From assembly GCA_003132825.1 (NCBI GenBank), contig PKYX01000529.1, positions 1,253 to 7,911 of the forward strand: 6,659 nt of DNA, in the 5' to 3' direction. The notes under the pieces are model-generated. The model was not told the origin of the DNA, made no database searches, and saw nothing but the letters and a program-made list of their open reading frames with translations. The position numbers and the translations under genes were made by a program. This document shows, piece after piece, positions 4,995 through 6,659 of the stretch. Numbering within the stretch: position 1 is the first letter of the stretch; the number at the start of each line of letters is the position of its first letter. This DNA comes from Acidobacteriaceae bacterium (GTDB taxonomy: Bacteria > Acidobacteriota > Terriglobia > Terriglobales > Acidobacteriaceae).

Positions 4995-6659
4995 TCAGAA
5001 GCTTCTCGCCACCTGGATGGCGATGCCCACGGCGTATGCCACCTGCGATCCCTCGAGAATGCTCTTCCATCGAGTGTTCGCGCTGAAGGCCTTCTGCGGC
5101 ACCACCACCATGTCTCCCGCCACCAGGTCAGCCTTATCCACACCGCCCGTAAACAAGCCTCCGCCGTGGCCCACCACGGAACCGTCCGCGCGAATCACAA
5201 ACATTGCCTTCCGATTTGCCATATTGGTGGGGCCACCGGCTTGGCGGAGGTACCATCCCGCGTTCCGGCCGGGTTTGAAGGTGATGGCGGTGGGGTTGTA
5301 GACGCTGCCATCCACCGTTACCGTGTTCGGTTTCTTGGGGATCAAGATGGAGTCGCCGGCGCGCACCTGAATATCGTTCGACGTATTGGCCCAGCGCTTG
5401 GGGTTCGAAGATATGTGAATCACCAAGCGGCCTTCCGGCGGAAGATTCTGCAGTTTCTCGAGCGTCTCCTGCCATTGCGCCAACGCCGCCTCCTTAGCCA
5501 GCTTTTGATCTGGATCCGTGTCCGGGGCCAGGCGCAACTCCGCCCCCTGATCGCGTATCTCTTGCATCAGCTGGCCGCGATCTTTCTCCTCCAGCTCGCG
5601 CACTTGCGTTCGCTCAAAAACCGCTCCGTAAGGATAGGCGCTGCTGCGCAAGCCGCCGGCGCGGGCGATGATCGAGCTCAGGCGCTCGCCATCCTGAATG
5701 CCATAAATGCCGGGATGTACGACTTCACCCTTGACCTCAATGCTCGCCCCCATGTCGTTCCAGCCGGTCAACTGCCGAACGGTCAGAACGTCGCCATCAT
5801 GCAGGCGGACGTCGGTGTCCGGTTCCCCGGCCAAAGCTTTGGCCAGCGGAACCATCCGGTGATCGCCCACTACCTTGCTGCTCTCGGCCACCATGTACTG
5901 GGTTAAGTCGGCTTCTTCGGTGAAGGCGCTGCGCTTCAGACCGCCGGCCAAGCGGACCAGATCGGCCGCGCTCATGTCGTCGCCCAGCGGATATTTGCCC
6001 GGCCGCGCCACCTCGCCCTGGATCGTGACTTCCGGCGGATCGGAACGGTCCAGATCCTTATGGATGAAAAGGCGATCCTTCGGCTCGAGCAGGATGTTGT
6101 CTTTCGGATCGCCCGCCAAGGCCTGGGCCAGATTCACGCTGAGAACTTTGAGTTTGCCGTCGTCGGTTTTGCGGAAGACTTGCGCATCGCTCAGTTGCGC
6201 GTCCGGCGATGCCCCCCCGGCCAGATAAACGGCGTCCCGCAAGTAGGTCGCGCCATTGGTGACGTGGTCGCCTGGGTCGCGTACTTCCCCGGTCACGGTA
6301 ATCACCGGCGAATCTTCGAAATCAAAACGCCCGAATACCCGAATCGTGTCAAACGGTTTCAGGGCTACATCCTGACCCTTGCCGCTCAAGGCATCGTCCA
6401 AATTGAAGGCCAGCACTTCAGGCGCGTAGTCCGGAGGATTCAGGCGAATGACTTCTGCGTGCTTCTGGTAGGGCTCGGGCAGCAGATCCTTGTAGGAGTG
6501 GATCACGTCTGTCACCTTCATCCCCTCCCGGTACGCGAATTTGCCCGGCCGGAAGACGTGGCCTTCGAGATACACCGTCTTGTCCGCATAGGGCAGGATG
6601 GGAGATATCTTGATCTTGTCGCCATCCTGAATCTGGAAATCCTCGAGCGCCTGGGTGAC
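4995..6659 (-). CDS. Multi-SLBB polysaccharide export outer-membrane protein (Wza/OPX-like), N terminus beyond window edge
   Basis: 554 residues and a TGA stop (4995-4997) are visible, and the frame stays open to base 6659, so the start and the expected N-terminal polysaccharide-export (PES) domain lie outside. Five SLBB-type units are recognisable from repeated cores. They are VYLEGHVFRPGKF near residue 29, VTGEVRDPGDH near 122, IQGEVARPGKY near 213, VKGEVVHPGIY near 308 and VDGSVYNPTA near 448. Most are followed by a D/L-rich helix and AGG. Between units, the segments DRLFIHKD, GDVLTV and GDSILIPKKP are the usual strand ends. A charged, helix-prone insertion of about 60-70 residues (348-415) separates units four and five. 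The last 25 residues (ILEGSQVAYAVGIAIQVARSF) are amphipathic to hydrophobic, like the C-terminal helix that lines the outer-membrane pore in Wza. By family, it is the export conduit across periplasm and outer membrane. Its stop is 17 bases before the PAP2-Wzi gene, consistent with one operon. Confidence 0.92.
   Translation of the reverse strand, partial: VTQALEDFQIQDGDKIKISPILPYADKTVYLEGHVFRPGKFAYREGMKVTDVIHSYKDLLPEPYQKHAEVIRLNPPDYAPEVLAFNLDDALSGKGQDVALKPFDTIRVFGRFDFEDSPVITVTGEVRDPGDHVTNGATYLRDAVYLAGGASPDAQLSDAQVFRKTDDGKLKVLSVNLAQALAGDPKDNILLEPKDRLFIHKDLDRSDPPEVTIQGEVARPGKYPLGDDMSAADLVRLAGGLKRSAFTEEADLTQYMVAESSKVVGDHRMVPLAKALAGEPDTDVRLHDGDVLTVRQLTGWNDMGASIEVKGEVVHPGIYGIQDGERLSSIIARAGGLRSSAYPYGAVFERTQVRELEEKDRGQLMQEIRDQGAELRLAPDTDPDQKLAKEAALAQWQETLEKLQNLPPEGRLVIHISSNPKRWANTSNDIQVRAGDSILIPKKPNTVTVDGSVYNPTAITFKPGRNAGWYLRQAGGPTNMANRKAMFVIRADGSVVGHGGGLFTGGVDKADLVAGDMVVVPQKAFSANTRWKSILEGSQVAYAVGIAIQVARSF

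Noticed and set aside
4684..5301. 205-residue plus-strand ORF spanning the junction of the export and PAP2-Wzi genes
   Set aside because: It is antisense to two well-supported coding regions, with no recognisable motif and no convincing ribosome binding site.
5166..5906. 246-residue plus-strand ORF
   Set aside because: It lies wholly antisense to the export gene, whose SLBB repeats are unmistakable. The plus-strand product shows no domain-like pattern and has a composition typical of shadow frames.
6573..6575. GTG at 6575 as the start of the export gene
   Set aside because: The frame continues upstream to the window edge with residues that fit the family (QIQDGDKIKI before the first SLBB unit), so the true start is outside the window.
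1..6659. Mobile elements, CRISPR arrays, tRNA or rRNA genes
   Set aside because: No transposase-like protein, repeat-spacer pattern, terminal inverted repeats or cloverleaf-like sequence was seen, and coding sequence accounts for nearly the whole window.

Overview
The window is a piece of a polysaccharide (capsule or exopolysaccharide) assembly and export locus of the Wzx/Wzy type. All four genes lie on the minus strand and are read from high to low coordinates, and nothing convincing is encoded on the plus strand. Base composition is moderately GC-rich. The protein set is a many-repeat SLBB export protein, a PAP2 phosphatase fused to a Wzi-like barrel, a GNVR-type chain-length protein and a MATE-like flippase. 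That combination most resembles soil Acidobacteriota (Terriglobia), but the taxonomic guess rests on recalled family resemblance, not on a search.

Layout in transcription order: (1) 6659 to 4995, an outer-membrane polysaccharide export protein with five visible SLBB-type repeats, cut at its N terminus by the window edge. (2) 4977 to 2461, 17 bases downstream, an 838-residue secreted protein that joins a complete PAP2 acid-phosphatase domain to a C-terminal Wzi-like capsule-assembly beta-barrel. (3) 2460 to 2244, a 217-base non-coding gap, the only real gap in the window, where an internal promoter would have to lie. (4) 2243 to 792, a Wzz/GNVR polysaccharide co-polymerase without a kinase domain, probably starting at TTG. 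(5) 767 to beyond base 1, 24 bases further on, a Wzx-type polysaccharide flippase of which the first 255 residues are visible.

Together these form most of an envelope export line. The flippase moves lipid-linked repeat units across the inner membrane, and the co-polymerase sets chain length with an unseen Wzy polymerase. The SLBB protein forms the periplasmic/outer-membrane conduit, and the Wzi-like barrel would hold or organise polymer at the surface. The phosphatase on the barrel protein is the most intriguing part: the PAP2 family includes lipid-carrier pyrophosphatases, but here the domain is on a protein predicted to reach the outer membrane. No glycosyltransferase, Wzy, tyrosine kinase, mobile element, RNA gene or CRISPR array is visible. 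The locus is recognisable biology with an unusual domain fusion rather than a wholly unknown system.
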